Notes: generated by a model from the letters alone, not told the origin. A stretch of DNA of 44,813 bases from Dipylidium caninum (GCA_017562135.1 QEYB01000314.1:1-44813); one strand, 5' to 3'; positions 21,804 through 33,205 are shown, numbered from the stretch's first letter. Numbers and translations are program-made.

Positions 21804-21850
21804 GCTGCTGATCTCTCCGCCTTCAATTAGATCTAGTTCATTTCGCCACC

Positions 21851-21858
21851 CTTATATA
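21851..21858 (-). promoter_or_regulatory. TATA box of the 21-kb copy
   Basis: TATATAAG on the minus strand, about 48 bp upstream of the ATG. Confidence 0.5.
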
Positions 21859-22448
21859 CGCCTTTTGGTTGTGCGTCGCACCACAGAGCCAGTGAAAACC
21901 AACTGTCGACCTAGAAATTCAGGTCCCGACTACCTTAGCTGATCCAGTAAGCATTTCCCCATCTCACACCCTTACATCCGCACCAAACAAACAACAGTGG
22001 CAAACCTGCGTAGACTGAGGAGTATCAGGGCTTGATATCAGAACAGTGTGACCAAAGGGCACAAGGTAACTGATACATAAATAAGTGCACTCAACGGTGA
22101 ATGGATGCGGACAAACGATCCTCCTGATTGACAATATCAAGACGTTGTAGACGATTTGAATGGCCCTGCTAGAAGATAATCTGAACGAAGGGCGAAAATA
22201 CACTATTAATGGAATGAGAAGATTTATTTGACTACGTCTCGTCTTCGTATTCTTCTCAGGCAAGTAAAAGGCGAGCTTCTCGACGAAATTCGAAACCCCA
22301 AATTGCTGACCATCAGGTAAATGCTCATAGACGTCAGGTGCCTACCCATGTTCCTCGAATAATGTGGCATATCTCCGAATGTCCCTCTTGACAAGGGCCT
22401 CGCGATTTTCATCATAGTCTGCTAGGCGACATCTTACACCAAGAAGAA

Positions 22449-22501
22449 GTTCCACATCCCATTACGTGTCCACACCGGCTCGGGACATGAGATGTGGAAC
22501 T
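22449..22501. repeat. 11-bp perfect inverted repeat (hairpin)
   Basis: AGTTCCACATC at 22449-22459 pairs with GATGTGGAACT at 22491-22501. Part of the inner sequence (CAT..GTGTCC / GGGACATG) extends the stem with a bulge. A GCCTAG/GTGAGA site follows directly. Confidence 0.6.
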
Positions 22502-22621
22502 GCCTAGGTGAGACAGATGAGGGCTTCCGTCTCAGTCTACGCTGCTCTACGCTACAATGCGGCTGATGCCTTCAAAGCACCCCATTCGCTTTCCCACACT
22601 CTGTGAGGATCGTCCTATTGG

Positions 22622-22864
22622 ATGCAGGATGGCACTCACAAGGTGGTGAATATTATTGTAGAGTCTTCAGCTCCGCTAACAAGACGACTGGGTACCTTTC
22701 GTTGCAAAGTACCAATTGACTTTCCAGTCTGCATCGCGGGCAAGAATGTTGGTAGTGGGAAGTGTTGCGCGAGGAAGAGTACATTGGACAGAAGTCGGCG
22801 ATTTGTTAAGACAGGTGGCCCGACGAGGAGGTGGGAGAAAGACGTGTCTAATCCTCACGGTTAG
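22622..22864 (+). CDS. Exon-like block B, copy 4 (open 80 codons)
   Basis: An open frame from ATG 22622 reads GTHKVVNIIVESSAPLTRRL, then FRCKVPIDFPVCIAGKNVG, then KCCARKSTLDRSRRFVK and PTRRWEKDVSNPHG before TAG. Several stretches align with the minus-strand blocks at 6, 9.5 and 17.3 kb. No splice sites are assigned and the function is unknown. It may be a single exon or a relic. Confidence 0.3.
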   Translation: MQDGTHKVVNIIVESSAPLTRRLGTFRCKVPIDFPVCIAGKNVGSGKCCARKSTLDRSRRFVKTGGPTRRWEKDVSNPHG

Positions 22865-23374
22865 GCATTATTCGAATGGCTGGAACAACGGGAAGAGGTG
22901 TGGCAGTAAATAGAAATAGTTCATTTCTGGAGTGGCTTGATAAGAGAAAAGATGAATGCTTTGCGGTTGAAAGCAAAAATGAGGACTATGCGAGGCTCCG
23001 CGAGAGGGGATGCCAGGGTTCCGATAGTAACACTTTTCCATCTCCGACACAACAGTCTTTTACATGACTCCTTGAATTCCCATAGGTGCGAGCTTCGCGC
23101 AATCGCATTCAAGTGCAGAATATTCGGCATTCGAATGGTCTCTCGAGAGAACAGTATGCTTTGACTCGACGCCAACGATTCCTCGTGTAATGCTTTGCTT
23201 CCTCGTGATCTCCATATCCGCCACCTACATACATCATCATATTTGTTTAGTCCATTGGATCACAACCACTTGATTGCTGTTTTAATGTCGACATTGAAGA
23301 AACTCCTGCAACGACGGATTCGTCTCCACAGGAACAATCACCTGTCCGTCCAAATCACGTCAATCAGTGTTTGG

Positions 23375-23686
23375 CTATCGAATCCAACTTGACCTCATGG
23401 AGTGAGTTGATGTCTTAAAGTGGGCCTGTAATTCCACTAACGAATGCTCACTGCTACGGTCCCCACGACATGAGGTCGCACACACGTTAGGTCGCCCATT
23501 TTGTGAATCCTCGGCTCCAGCATTCGGGCCACTTGGCTTACAACCTTCGTTGATGCAACGCTGCTGGGCCGCAGGGCCACCTCGACTTGGAATTTTGGCT
23601 ACCGAAATTCGCCAGTCCAGCTGGCTTTGTTGAGGATGATCACTTAGTGGCATAATTTCGTTTCTGGCGAAATGCCTCCCAACCAA
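23375..23686 (-). CDS. Unknown exon C, copy 2 (open about 103 codons)
   Basis: The minus frame is open from about 23686 and reads MPLSDHPQQSQLDWRISVAK, then the CINEG...NVCATSCRG...SSEHSLVE block shared with 16.1 kb, ending MRSSWIR and a stop. It is longer at its N-terminal side than copy 1, whose frame is broken there. No splice sites are assigned. The function is unknown. Confidence 0.4.
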   Translation of the reverse strand: MVGRHFARNEIMPLSDHPQQSQLDWRISVAKIPSRGGPAAQQRCINEGCKPSGPNAGAEDSQNGRPNVCATSCRGDRSSEHSLVELQAHFKTSTHSMRSSWIR

Positions 23687-24164
23687 ACATTGGCGTTAAG
23701 TCGCCTTTTTGTCGAACACATTTCTTTTTGATAATCTTCGAAGGGTCAGCAACAGAGAATGGCATGGAGACTTTGGCTTAATTGCGGACTGTTTATTTGT
23801 TTGGGACAAGTTACTTATGACCTACCCCCCAAATCTCTCTTTGAGATGTCTCGGACTAATTGCCCAGAGCATTCATTTTACGATTTATCCACTAATCAGG
23901 AAGAGGTGAGGCAAACTTTTGCGGGAACCGCATCATTTGGGGCAAATGACTGTAGCAGAAAAGCCATTCTATATCTGAAAAACGTGGGTGAGTGTGCTGG
24001 CTTTGCGGATAATGCCGGACTATAACCGCGCCTCCAAGGCATGTGCCAGGGTTGGATAAGGCCAAATTGTTGTGAAATCCAAGCCTCGCCGACATGGCCA
24101 CCTACACCATGACCGCTTCATGTGGCCTGAGTTTCGTATAAAACGCCAGCGATACCTCTTGATG

Positions 24165-25660
24165 CTTCTTCGTCGGCCACGATCTGTAAGCGCTGCATTC
24201 ACCTCTCCAAACCACCTTCTCGGCCGTCGAAAATGGTAACTATACGGCGAGACACTCGGCGTATGAGAACTTCTATGGAGGCATGACAATTGATGATGAT
24301 GTTGGCTAACACACTTTGCCGAACGAGTTTGAAAGGTATTTTTTGTGGATAGTAGACAGTTTGGTAATGTCGTTTTTCACTTTATTCAAGCTTCTAGGGA
24401 AATACGCAGCCTGTTAGGCAAGGCCTGCACCTCCCCATCTACTTACCACCAACCATATAAAATATTTCCCACCGTAATTTGCCTCAGTCTCGTCTAATAC
24501 GCAAGACCAACTGCCGATTTTCTCCTAATAGGCAATTGGATTGCTATGAGTAAAGAGTCCTCACATGACGAATTCGGAATAACTTAATTGAGTCCACAAG
24601 TGACACTTGAAATGGATGAATTACATCTCACTACAACTTTCTCTCTAATACTCTCTTTGAGACTTGTGAATGGCACATCGCATACTCTACCCAGCACTTA
24701 ATACTCCCTAGGCTCGAGAACAGACTCCTCTCACAACACTCTGTCAACTTGAAATATTCCGGTGAATTCAAAAGCCTCAATGATGTAAGCGTTGCGAAAC
24801 ATCCTGTAGGAGATGCGATGCATTGAAGAGTGGCAGTCGTGGTTATTTTATACGAAATTACCTTTGAAACTTCTGGGTACTGCGAACAAGGTCACAGGGG
24901 AGCCCTTCAACTTGCGCTGAAATTTTGATACAACCGACCATTCTCATCAAATTCACTAAAGATGGCTCTCCTTTTGGAATTTCCAAAAACGGCGGGCAAG
25001 TATCGTGTTGTGGGCATGTCTCCTGAAAGTCGCGAAGGCCAAGTTCTTCTCCGCTCCCATTATATCGTGCTGCTCGTTGACAAGTTTCGGTGACTGACAG
25101 GGTGGTGTGTGCCGAGTGAGTTGCATCTTATAAGCGTGGTGTACAATAGAGTGAGAGAGGCACGTGGTGGGGGAACGGAGGACGTTAAGTTACCCTTGAG
25201 CACTCTGGAAGTTGCGACATAAATTTCCGCTTACGTCTCATGCGGTGCCGCAGAACATGCGGAGACGATGAGGTGGGAGGTGAGGAGGCCGAACAGATGG
25301 ACTATCATGAAGGTACGCATGTTGCCGAGCGCCTGTCTTCTTTCGAGACTCCTTCTCTCCTTCTCTCTTACATACGCCTTGCTAAAATTTGCATTTGTTA
25401 AGAAGGGTTGATGTGTTGATGTTTGGTTGCGCGCTGCGCAAAACAGGTCGAGACGAAGCCAGTTGTTGGACCATACGTTCAGGTCTCGACTGCCATTGTG
25501 CACAGCCTGTAGCGCAACGCCTACACTGTCGTTGATTTGCCGTTCATATGCATATTTAGATATTATCTCACCGCGGATGAGATTGCGGTATACAATACCT
25601 GGAAGTTTCAGGTGAATGGTGCAAAGGTAGCATTTAAATGGCCTGCATCGTTATCTAGAA
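24165..25660. repeat. Block F, interrupted by a family A1 copy
   Basis: The left part is 24165-24426 and the right part 25503-25660. About 1.08 kb with the A1 pseudogene and its upstream flank lies between. Similar about 19-bp sequences (CAGCCTGTTAGGCAAGGCC and CAGCCTGTAGCGCAACGCC) stand at the two junctions. Confidence 0.5.
24587..25320 (-). pseudogene. Family A1 copy inserted in another repeat; decayed
   Basis: Exon 1 (25320-25194, 127 nt, the same length as in the intact 34-kb gene) reads MRTFMIVHLFGLLTSHLIVS, then CSAAPHET, a TAA, then IYVATSRVLKG. Exon 2 (about 25104-24862) lacks the AG acceptor (AC instead). It has lost the block coding for the end of the helix, is 13 nt short, and shows internal stops. 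Exon 3 (24803 to about 24587) has AYIIEAFEFTG followed by frameshifts. The 5' flank to about 25500 carries the family's usual upstream block. No TATA box is obvious. Confidence 0.6.
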
Positions 25661-27140
25661 ATTCTCTTCTCTTCCTCCATCAACTAGACACCACTGCGTC
25701 TGCTGGGTTTAAGACCTCTTACGCCTCTACGCTCACTCTGAATGCATCCAGTGTCGAGTGGCTTCATCATATTCCTCGAGGGCTTTTACTCAGATTTTGT
25801 CTCTTCTGCTTAGTGTCCTGCTTGGATGTCCAGTAATTTATCGTCCGCGTTTGCAATAGAAATTCTCAAACTCATGCTTTCGGGTAGTTGCGTCTGCCTT
25901 TAGGCCATATATGAGCGGCCTCACATGAAGGAGGCATAGGAGAAATCGGCCCCTCCTCAAAATGTTACGTTGTTTAGTGAAGTTCGACGGAGTATCATTC
26001 AGGCGACTCCTCCTATCACTACCACCCATTGCTTCAGAGACTGACGAATAAGTTTCGTGGACGCCTACCTCAACAAGCATGTTTCTGGATGCTTCACTCA
26101 TGTGCCAGGTGCCCCGTAATCCTTGTCATTTCCTTATTTATAGCAGCAATCCTCGTTAAGTATGGAGAGCAGACGACGCAAAAAATTAAGCTCTGCATTA
26201 CACGGAAAAAATGGTATGAAGTTAACTTTATGCAGAGAAGAGGCGAAAAGAAGAAGAAGAAGAAGAAGAAGAAGAGGCATCTATTGAGTTTCATGCGACG
26301 TTCTAGAGCAATCGGGGACTGTGATGGAGGAAGGAGAAGGACAGGTGAGGCGGCCATTAAAGTGGGTTGTCAAGTTAAAGTGGCTCGAATTCGTAAAAGT
26401 CCGTCTCATTCATACTCACTGAAACACACATTGGAGGCAACATTTGGGTTCGGCAATGCGTGCTGCTGTCCTGTGTTCTTTCATCACACCACGGACAGCG
26501 ACTGAACTTGTTAATCGGGCAAGGTATCTGCGATCGGGACTTGGACGTATACCGTGCAAAAGCGGTTTCCAGTAGCCTTTTTGTCCTACCGTAAGCAGAT
26601 AGTGTAAAGGGGTATAGCGAGAGGTTTTAAAACTTAGGAGCAGATATTTTATTTAAAGCCACTCTGTTCTCTATTCGTTAATGACTTTAAGACGTAGGCC
26701 ATGAAAATTAATAATTTCCAAATAAGGCTAAATGGGAGGTAATCGTAGCGACTCTGGGTTTATCGGCACTTCACAAGAGGGAAACTGCTTTTCTCTTCTT
26801 TTCTCTTATACCCGATACAAATGGAGAAGATCCGTAAAAGGAGTCGAGGAATCTGCCACAGAGTGTAGAGTGAGGCACGTTTGCTCGGAGAAGACAGGAG
26901 TGATTGTTAACATTTATCACCTTTACCGAAGGTACATTTGAACAGACCAGTTCGCCTACCTGACTGGGTTTGCATTCCTCTTAGAGCTTAGCCAGTGAAT
27001 TCTGGAAATTGGACACCCTTATGTAGTCACATGCAAATACCAACTCTGATTTACTTTGTATGGAAAATACACAATCACACGTTTCACCGCGCAAGTAGCC
27101 CTCATATCGCCCCGTTGAGAATAAACAAGGGACAATTAGC
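25660..27140. other. No supported gene
   Basis: Holds the AAG microsatellite and short frames. The region 25838-26101 (-) is open for 87 codons but has no partner or domain. Confidence 0.4.
26248..26275 (+). repeat. (AAG)n microsatellite
   Basis: About nine AAG units. It gives an artificial poly-Lys run in a 158-codon open frame (26029-26505) that I do not accept as a gene. Confidence 0.9.
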
Positions 27141-27167
27141 GGCTACCGGGGAGAAGACCTTGTGAAA

Positions 27168-27405
27168 TTAACCCACTGCGGACTGGCAGAGACCACGATG
27201 TGGCCCATGCCAACATAACTTCTCATCACTCTGCTGAATAACAAACAATGAAGTGCCTTGATCTTCGACAGCCATAAAACAGATTCCATGATGCATCAGC
27301 GCGTTCTGGAGGGCCAACTGAGGCTGATGAACTAGCTTATGGAGACAAAAATCAGGGAGATGTTGTTTTTCTCTGAACACGGCCTAATAAACAGCGGCGT
27401 TGGCT
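27168..27405 (-). CDS. Unknown exon E (about 75 codons)
   Basis: After a TTTATTAG acceptor-like site (near 27388), the minus frame reads AVFREKQHLPDFCLHKLVHQ, then PQLALQNALMHHGICFMAVE, then SLFVIQQSDEKLCW and ends QSAVG and TAA. The plus-strand copy at 18645-18790 begins in the same way after the same acceptor (AVFREAQYLPYFFSIH) but then has stops. The product is not recognised. Confidence 0.35.
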
Positions 27406-27889
27406 GATACCACAGGGCCTTCTTGCGACCCTCTGTGAATGAGTGTGAGTGAAAGCTCCCCATTAAAGGGATTATGGGGAGAATGTGGGGGTGAATGAAA
27501 GAGTATGGCAAGAAGAACAATCATGTGCTTGTTAGTGCTCTGCAAAGTGGAAGGTGGTTAAGGATGATCTGTCAAACCATGTGAAATGCCGAATGTATGA
27601 AGAGTCCGTACCAGGGGATTCATTACAAACTGTGTAGGCTCTCGTTAGGTCTGTTGGTGGACCTAAAATTGGTCAAACAAAGTGGGACCTCGATTGCTCT
27701 TACTAAGAAGATAATTAGAAAAGTGCCACTCGAAGTCCCACCATCGGCTTACATTGGTACGATAATCCAATGAAATGGTATGCAAAGCAGTTGCAGTGAT
27801 ATTGGCCAAACATGCGCCTAGGAAAGATGGTCAAGTGGAGGTGACTAATGGAACGGCAGCGAAGGGTACGAGGTTTAACGCCCCGAGAA

Positions 27890-28520
27890 AGGGAAAGAGC
27901 AAATAAGATGAGGGCAGATAAGGAGAGGTGAGTAGGAGTAGGAACGTGTTAATCCACATTAGGTGCGAAATCCTTTTACCAACCGCCATTCCATCACTTT
28001 AAGCTTAAGATCCATTCGAGTTAAATGCCTTTTTTAGACACGAAAAGTAATCCTCAGGTGTTTTTGGAGGAGTCGTAAAATGCCCTCCTTTTCTGAACGT
28101 CGGTGCACAGATCTGTTAGTCATGGCCGGTGAATGCAAAGTGGCCGTCAAACAATAACACTGGCGACAGAAAAATTTTAATGTCAATCGCGCTGATAGCA
28201 ACAAGATACATATAATGGAATTCCTTAACTAAATGTGGGGAAAGATATTTTTTGAGTGATATAACAGACTGCTCATTTTCCTAATTGCGTCAACTGCAGT
28301 GACGCCACTAGTGGACTCAGTTGAGTTCGCGCTCCCCTTTATTTTAAGGAACCAGTCACACGCTGAAACAAGGCCCACAATTGGGGACATGTTAAGGAAT
28401 CCTCAAAGGTAGTGAGGGCCAGACTTTTTGGTCCATCAATTAGTTTCCGCTGTCCCTAAGGTAAGACACGACGTGAACTCACACCAGCATATACACCCTG
28501 CTGACCCAGCTGAACTAATA
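27890..28520. repeat. Family A upstream block, inverted, 5' of the 28-kb copy
   Basis: This is the reverse complement of the 3530-4100 type block. TGAACGTCGGTGCACAGATC, ACTGCTCATTTTCCTAATTG and TTTCCGCTGTCCCTAAG are recognisable, ending just before the TATA box. Confidence 0.6.
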
Positions 28521-28536
28521 CACTTTCTCGCAAAAC

Positions 28537-28545
28537 CTATATAAG
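28537..28545 (+). promoter_or_regulatory. TATA box of the 28-kb copy
   Basis: CTATATAAG, 10 bp before the first ATG (28555) and about 53 bp before the ATG equivalent to that of the 34-kb gene. The later ATG may therefore be the real ancestral start. Confidence 0.5.
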
Positions 28546-28554
28546 TGGGGATGA

Positions 28555-29342
28555 ATGAAAGAGACCATGGCGAAGGCAGACGTCTGCATAATGTTCATCT
28601 TCGTGACAGCCTATCTACTCGGCCTCCTCAACTCCCACTTCACCGTCTTCGCATGCTCCGGCTGGAATAGTGACAAGCGCGCGACAATCTATGCTTCCAC
28701 CTACAGAGTGCTCACGGGTAAGTGCCTAACTTTCATACCCCTACCAGATGCCACGTCCACAGTATTACATACGATGCTCAAACGATGCATGTTTTTCTCG
28801 TCACACAGCACCATGTCAGCCTCGAAACACCATCAGTGAGTCCTAAGACATAATGAGAGTGGCGAAACACTTGGTCTACGAGACTTTCAGGAGCATGTTG
28901 ATAAGAGACATGCCTAGAACACGACATTTGGTTGCCGATTTGGGGAACTCTACCTGGAGGACTATTCTACACAAAGTTGTTGTGGAGCGTCGGGAGTTTA
29001 AAATTTCGGTAATAGGAGAACAGCTTATCTTTGACCTCATCCTGTCTACTCAAAGGAGTCAAAGGTAACGTTTCCTGATATAGGCATATTTTACGCCCTT
29101 CATTCCTTCTCTTCTCTAGCATCCTATTCCGCGGCGCCTACATCATCGAGGCATTTGGGTTCACAGGTCTATTTCGAGTTGATAAGTTGTTGGGTGAGGT
29201 CTCCATACTCGAGGCAAAGAACTACCGAGTGTTGGATAGAGTTGGAGATGTGTCCCTGGTAAGCCGCACGGAGAGCATTCGAAGGAATGTTGTGTTGGCC
29301 TTTAATTCGTCCATTTCAAGTGCCGCGTGGCGACTTGCTTAG
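28555..29342 (+). pseudogene. Family A1 copy with a single in-frame stop
   Basis: Exons are 28555-28717, 28809-29064 and 29120-29342 (163+256+223 = 642 nt), so all joins keep frame. Exon 1 gives a signal peptide with an n-region (MKETMAKADVC) and core FIFVTAYLLGLL. Exon 2 starts APCQPR and reads VAKHLVYETFRSML and then REFKISVIGE, but carries TAA at 28844-28846, just before the helix. Exon 3 reads FRGAYIIEAFGFTGLFRVD and ends AAWRLA, so the C-terminal cysteine conserved in intact copies is tryptophan here. A CTATATAAG box is at 28537-28545 and AATAAA at 29402-29407. It is the only nearly complete plus-strand copy. Two independent lesions (the stop and Cys to Trp) favour a real pseudogene over a sequencing error. 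Confidence 0.65.
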
Positions 29343-29860
29343 AATGTCTGCTCCCTGACACTGCGTCTCATGGCACCGCATTTCCATGGCACCTCTATCG
29401 CAATAAAGCCGTATTTCCATGTGGAATATTAGCTCTCTTTATCCGGAACCCCTCGTTAATTAGGGGAAGCGGAGAAATCTGCCAGCTCCGAACTGGCTTG
29501 TGAGGAACCACAGCCTACTGCAACATTAAGCTAATGCATCAAGGCATCCAATCCAAGGTCTCGACAAGTTAGCCTCCTGCCACTTTTTACAGTTGCTCAC
29601 GCAAAACCGTCGTCAGAGCTTAATCGGCTATTCTCTAGCATTTCGGCACACAATGCACGCTCGTTCAACCCAAATCGCGCATTGAGATCGTGCCCTGCAC
29701 CGTGTAATTCCTTGTTCTTAATCCCAGAAACCTACTCGGACAATGTATTATATCGCTAGAGCCTGCTGAATGCTAACCGACGATGGTTTTGGCTCCATTG
29801 TAATTCTGCGAGAAATTAGAAGCAATACGAAAAATGCAATCCTTTTGTCAGCACTCACAC
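29343..29860. repeat. 3'-side block of the 28-kb A1 copy (partner 40870-41520, inverted)
   Basis: GCAATAAAGCCGTATTTCCA, the ACTGCAACATTAAGCTAATG region, the GACGACGG region and TTCTCGCAGAATT-like sequences match 41520-40870 in reverse. No coding frame is kept between the copies. Confidence 0.6.
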
Positions 29861-30429
29861 CTACACAGTTGTGAAAGCCGCTAAATTTGACCTCATCAGT
29901 CAGAAAACACTTTCATGCAGGCGTACTATTTCCAGATACCTTCAAAGGTACCTGGTAGGCCACCATACTTGCCGACATTGTGAGGAGAAGCTGGTTTCTC
30001 GTGGCCTGAATGCCCATACAATTACATAACAGCGCGTTGTTTGCTGATATCGTTTCACTCTTTGACCGCGTCCCCTCCCCGATTTAGACTGTTTGTAAGA
30101 CTTGCGTCAGTTGTTACGGACCGCCTCACTAACCAGCTATGGAAAACAACACATGAGGTCCACTCTTGGGAGACTATTGCCTACACATGGGCTGTCTTTG
30201 AACGTTCATAATCCAAAGTGCGGTATAAAACCCAAAACCCCTGAAGCCATCCTCTCTCGCCTCGATTAATAGCACATTCCAATTGACTGAGAGGTCGGTT
30301 GAGCAAGCACCCAGGCAAGCCCGATGATCGTATGAATCACAGAGCAGCTAATCCGCTTTTCGACATGGAAGAAAAGCGATCCAATAACCTCTTTGAGAGC
30401 GAATAAATGCCGACAGACTGGAGGCAGTA

Positions 30430-33110
30430 TTTCAACCTTCAAGCATTTCGGCTACTGACACCGATATGTGCGGTCAACTGGAGGCTCTGTCGGCTGAGTG
30501 TAAAGGCTTTCTCAGTGAGTGGATTCTGCTGTTGACGTGGAGGTTGGCTAGAATTCGAGAAAATGTCCCCGTGGCCTCACTGTGACTGACACAGGTAGAA
30601 TAATGAGTAACCTTTGCACCGTCCACATCGCTTATGCTAGGCGGTGGGCGTCTGCCAACGATTCGGATCTGTTGTACAAACTGGTCAGCAGCCATTGGTG
30701 GAATAGAAGGCGAGATGCTGGAAAAACATAAGCTTGGTATTACGGAGTTGGTTGTCTTGACACCGTACACACAAGGTCTGCGATGGGACCTCACTCAAAA
30801 AGACACATCTTACAGCCGTACGTCGTTTAGATGCTCAGAGTAAGGCATCAAATCCAGTGGCACCACGAGCGTCCTTGAAGCCATGGACATGAGCGTACCC
30901 AGGCGAGTGCATCGGGAAGTCGCAATGTGCTGACGGGAAGGGTTGAGGAGGAGGTTGTGCAGGAGGGGGTGTCAGATGCAAGCGAACACAAGGCAAGCAA
31001 GTGTTGCAGGAGATGCAGACGATGTAGATTCTGGAGACAAGATGGCCAGCCTTTTCCTTGCCTACGCAAATTCGCGATTAAACGTATAATGAAGTGAGTA
31101 TGGGAAATGAGGGTTATTTCGCTTGGTCAATGTTGTTATTCCGGCGTTTACTTGCTGGTCCGGCAAGTAGCCCCTACTTTTCCCGAGCGCATCACGGGGT
31201 GAGCAAACACCAGCACATTTACACCATTGGATCAATACGCTTCTTGGTCATCCATTCGGATTACTTCACATTCGGCGACAAGAAGTGTATTCTGTGCTTG
31301 CTACGATCGACATGATTCTGAAAGTCTTCTACGTCAGGGGATCCACCGTGTTGATCATGCCGTCGATGACAAAGTGTTGTACGAGTGCTGTGTACATTTA
31401 CTGAGCTGGGCAACCGCTTCTGTTTCATGCCACAACCTCGAGAATGCGGAAATGGTGAATTGGGCGAGCTGGAAGTTAGGCTGCATGTCAGACATGCTGT
31501 ACGATGCCTCGCTTTCCTATTCACCTGTTAGTCTAGTGTGTCTGACTTGCATGTCGTCTAGGCGTTTTCGATGATCATTCTACTGTCTTTTCCGTAGAGT
31601 ACAAAGCGGCAATAAGAATATGAGCTTCCCATTTCTCATTCGCTAATCCCTAGTTACAAGCCTTTACGTTGAGCGACTCATGACGGTCAAGCAACACTTT
31701 CCCGACCATTTTTCTGGAAACTCAATTTATCCTACCACGTGCATGAGTGATTTTGATTCCCTTTCAACAGATTGAGGATTATTTGGGTCGACGAGGTTTC
31801 ATACATCAGCAACACACTGAGACATTTATCCCCCACATTTGTGCTTCAAATGATGAAGGAAAATGTTTCGACTAAAAGTGTTTCAAGTTCGCTTTCATAG
31901 TCTACATACGGAGAGCTTCTCACTGGGATACTCTGGTGGTAGTAGTTAAACTACATCGGAGAACACGTCAAAAATTTATTATTTGACGACATCGCTACAG
32001 ACTGGCATATCATCTTGAGTCCGTTTTCCTGATAAAAGCTGACAAACAGCCTGCTGACAATGATCAAAGATACAAGAAGAAAGTGGAGATTATGAGTTCT
32101 AGCAAACAGCTCCCACTCTTTACGTGGTGTGATGAAACGCCAAACAGACCTAAGCACACTTGCAGAGGCTGTGCTAGAACCTTTCCACCAAGACTCGTGC
32201 TGGTGCGTAAAAAATGGGACACACTTTAGGATAATCCGAGTCGTCTCGAGGGACATCCTGTCCCTCCCCGATTCCCGTATCTCCGTGTTATCCCCTCTTC
32301 GCTGCAATAGAACAATTTCACACTATATCATCCGCGCTCCACACAAAGTGCATTCCTTCCCCACAACACGTTTTAGCCTTCAAAATGCGTGACGAAGCAT
32401 GAGAATGTGATTAAAAATGGAGACGCTTTGCGCGTCGGACCTTAAGAGACACGATAACCAACGATATTGAAGCGCGTTTGTGTCATGGTGGATAGTGGGA
32501 GGTTCGAGTACTCGGTGGGGATCTCCACTTCGACTTATTGCAGGCTTGGAAAGGATCGCGAAGAAATGTCGAAGTCGAGTAAATGTCCTCATTCTAAAAA
32601 TTGCTGATTTCCGTTACTCATGCCACCTCGCTTCCTACAGCAGATTTCGGAACATGTAAAGCAGCGCCAAAAAAATTCCTGCATGAAGAAGTAATTAAAC
32701 TTGTGACGCTCTCAGAAACCATTTGTCCTCTTTAAAACACGATAGCGGTGGGTACACGTTTTCGTGCAAATATGGACTTGTGGCGTTTTATCCCACTTGC
32801 TGAAGTTAATGGCCGAATGGGGGGTAATGAATTGTTGGGTCGTGGGGAAGCGAACCACCAAATATGCACACTTTGCAGGCGATGCAAAAATTGTAGCTGT
32901 GGTGGGTAGCAATTGCAGTTAGCTTCGCGGTTGTTTGCTCAGTGAAGCAGCGTGGAAGCGAATTGTGAGATGGTCTACTCTTTCTACGAAAGTAGTCTGG
33001 ACCTGAGTTGCTCTTCAAAAGTCCAACAAGTAGATTTCCGCTCTCCCTGTGTGCAACACCCAACCCCTTTAAAAATACACTCAACCACAAGGCATATCCA
33101 AGTCGAGAGG
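30430..33110. other. No supported gene; several unsupported frames
   Basis: Frames of 106 codons (30794-30474, -), 115 codons (31227-31574, +) and 118 codons (32307-31951, -; with a hydrophobic stretch LHFLLVSLIIVSRLFVSF) exist. None has a copy in the window, a recognised domain or clear splice sites. Confidence 0.3.
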
Positions 33111-33118
33111 ATCGAAGA

Positions 33119-33205
33119 AGACCTTCATGAAGAGAATGCTCCACGACATGTGCTTCTTCGTGGTGGCCTATCTGTTCGGGGTCCTAACAACGTGTCTTTA
33201 GGGAG
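33119..33205 (+). pseudogene. Exon-1-like remnant, family A
   Basis: The reading MLHDMCFFVVAYLFGVLTTC, then a TAG, resembles the family signal-peptide exon. The CTTTAAAAATA stretch upstream could be the decayed TATA box. No exon 2 or 3 follows in the next kilobase. Confidence 0.45.

Noticed and set aside
26029..26505. 158-codon open frame as a gene
   Set aside because: Its length depends on an AAG microsatellite giving poly-Lys. There is no copy, domain or splice support.
27310..27350. Possible hammerhead ribozyme (CTGATGA core at about 27322)
   Set aside because: No matching GAAA box and no closing stems are present.
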